Source: Arthrobacter sp. zg-Y20 (GTDB taxonomy: Bacteria; Actinomycetota; Actinomycetes; Actinomycetales; Micrococcaceae). Taken from it: a stretch of 64,000 nt of DNA. A model generated the notes under the pieces. That model was not told where the DNA came from, did not search any database, and saw only the letters and a list, made by a program, of their open reading frames with translations. A program made the translations under genes and the position numbers. Each line of letters starts with the position of its first letter. Position 1 is the stretch's first letter. The stretch covers positions 1,674,001 through 1,738,000 of the forward strand of contig NZ_CP126241.1 of NCBI RefSeq assembly GCF_030142075.1, read 5' to 3'. Shown here piece after piece: positions 63,181-64,000 of this stretch.

Positions 63181-64000
63181 ATGCCCGCACATTCAGCGCA
63201 ACCGGCCGAACCCCAGTCCGCCGCTTCCGGGCGGCAACAACCGCAAGCCGCGCCCTCGCGGATAGGCGCCTACCTCTCGCCGCGCACGTGGCTGCTGCCG
63301 GTGCTGGTGCTCCTGCTCCTGGGCGGCGCCGGCACCGCGCTGTACATCGGCGGGCTGGGCAGCCCGGGGAAGAATCTGGACCACTTTCCGATCGCCGTGG
63401 TGAATCAGGACCGGGGCGCGGACACACCCGGCGGAAGCAGGGAAAACCTGGGCGGTAACATCACCGACCAGATGCGGCAGGGGTTCGACGGCTCGGATGA
63501 GATCGATCTGCGGGTGCTGTCATGGGATGAGGCGCAGGACCAGATGCGCGACGGTCAGATCCACGGAATGATGGTGATCCCGGAAACGTTTTCCGCCGAT
63601 GCCCTGGCCCTGGTCAGCGGTGCCCTCAGCGACGCTGACGTGTCCCGCCCGGCCGTGACGGTCTATACCAATCCACTGGCCGGTCCGCTGGCCAGCAGCC
63701 TCGCCACCGGCGCCATCAACCCGGCCCTGGACCAGGCCAACAAGAGTCTGGGTGAACAGCTGACCGCGTCCGCCCAGACCGCCCAGGCAACGGCACAGGC
63801 GGACCTGCAACGCCGGTTGGAGGCGCTGGGCGCGGACCTGCCGCCGCAGCTGGAACAGCAGCTCGCCCCACGCGTTGACGGAACCTCCGCAGACCTGCTT
63901 GAGGATCCGATTGCCGTGACGACCACCGCCTTCGAGGAGCCACCGGAGGGCGCAGCTCTGGGCGAGGGCGCCTTCTTCTACTCGGTGCTGCTGATGGTGG
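63181..64000 (+). CDS. YhgE/Pip or DUF3533-type membrane protein (3' truncated by window edge)
   Basis: The frame is open from ATG 63181 to the end of the window (273 codons), preceded by GGGAGG. A Pro/Gln-rich cytosolic start is followed by one membrane helix (TWLLPVLVLLLLGGAGTALYIGG) and a large extracytoplasmic part: DHFPIAVVNQDRGADTPGG, LRVLSWDEAQDQMRDGQIHGMMVIPETFSA and PAVTVYTNPLAGPLASSLA. A second membrane segment begins at the very end. This is the N-terminal half of the ABC-2-like phage-infection-protein family, linked to export or secretion. The MerR/TipA gene upstream may regulate it. Confidence 0.85.
   Translation, partial: MPAHSAQPAEPQSAASGRQQPQAAPSRIGAYLSPRTWLLPVLVLLLLGGAGTALYIGGLGSPGKNLDHFPIAVVNQDRGADTPGGSRENLGGNITDQMRQGFDGSDEIDLRVLSWDEAQDQMRDGQIHGMMVIPETFSADALALVSGALSDADVSRPAVTVYTNPLAGPLASSLATGAINPALDQANKSLGEQLTASAQTAQATAQADLQRRLEALGADLPPQLEQQLAPRVDGTSADLLEDPIAVTTTAFEEPPEGAALGEGAFFYSVLLMV

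Overview
The window is high-GC chromosomal DNA of an actinomycete, most likely an Arthrobacter-type member of the Micrococcaceae. The indications are the gene order hisI-trpE-Trp-associated membrane protein-HGxxPAAW protein-trpC-trpB-trpA-lgt-gltB-gltD-pyk-ANTAR regulator, many GTG/TTG starts, ATGA/GTGA overlaps between genes, and a TIGR03085 protein beside hisI. The genus is an inference from gene content, not a proven assignment.

Layout. 1-2350: end of a membrane protein gene, a flavin disulfide oxidoreductase and a small EthD-like protein. 2414-6047 (minus): three overlapping genes for a Pel-like polysaccharide locus (PelF-type glycosyltransferase, polytopic membrane protein, spherulin-4 hydrolase-like protein). 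6248-7832 (minus): an ECF42-type sigma factor with its DGPF/YCII partner. 8099-10972: aromatic-acid MFS transporter plus benzoylformate decarboxylase. 11084-12442: a small membrane protein and an alpha/beta hydrolase. 12443-15240: a visibly AT-richer island with one large STAND/NACHT ATPase. Its reading frame extends about 120 codons upstream of the first usable TTG, into a PD-(D/E)XK-like domain that has no canonical start codon.

15487-17469 is hisE-hisG-hisF. The next histidine gene, hisI, lies 23.5 kb away at 41007. The stretch between them carries accessory genes: GNAT, GIY-YIG-like protein, SDR, zinc alcohol dehydrogenase and then a catabolic supercluster (20734-37077). That supercluster has three IclR regulators, a two-subunit 3-oxoacid CoA-transferase, a tightly coupled five-gene operon (DUF6282, BKACE, cupin, HpcH/HpaI aldolase, SDR), a PotABCD-type ABC importer, a cyclase-family hydrolase, an iron alcohol dehydrogenase and an aldehyde dehydrogenase. 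BKACE enzymes release acetoacetate and the CoA-transferase can activate it, so these genes probably form one pathway with an unknown, probably nitrogenous, substrate. An 11-base motif (ATGTTCACCAT) occurs at two of the IclR promoters. An RNA 2'-phosphotransferase with a coupled unknown gene and a DUF808 membrane protein complete the insert.

41007-54617 is the tryptophan, lgt and glutamate synthase block. 54786-57105 is a PadR-regulated ABC exporter module. 57992-60200 holds pyruvate kinase and a PdtaR-like ANTAR regulator, convergent on a very strong hairpin. tRNA-Leu(CAA), a DUF1349 protein, two coupled Nudix hydrolases, a TipA-type MerR regulator and the start of a YhgE/Pip-type membrane protein end the window. 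No CRISPR array, rRNA gene, insertion sequence or phage module was found.
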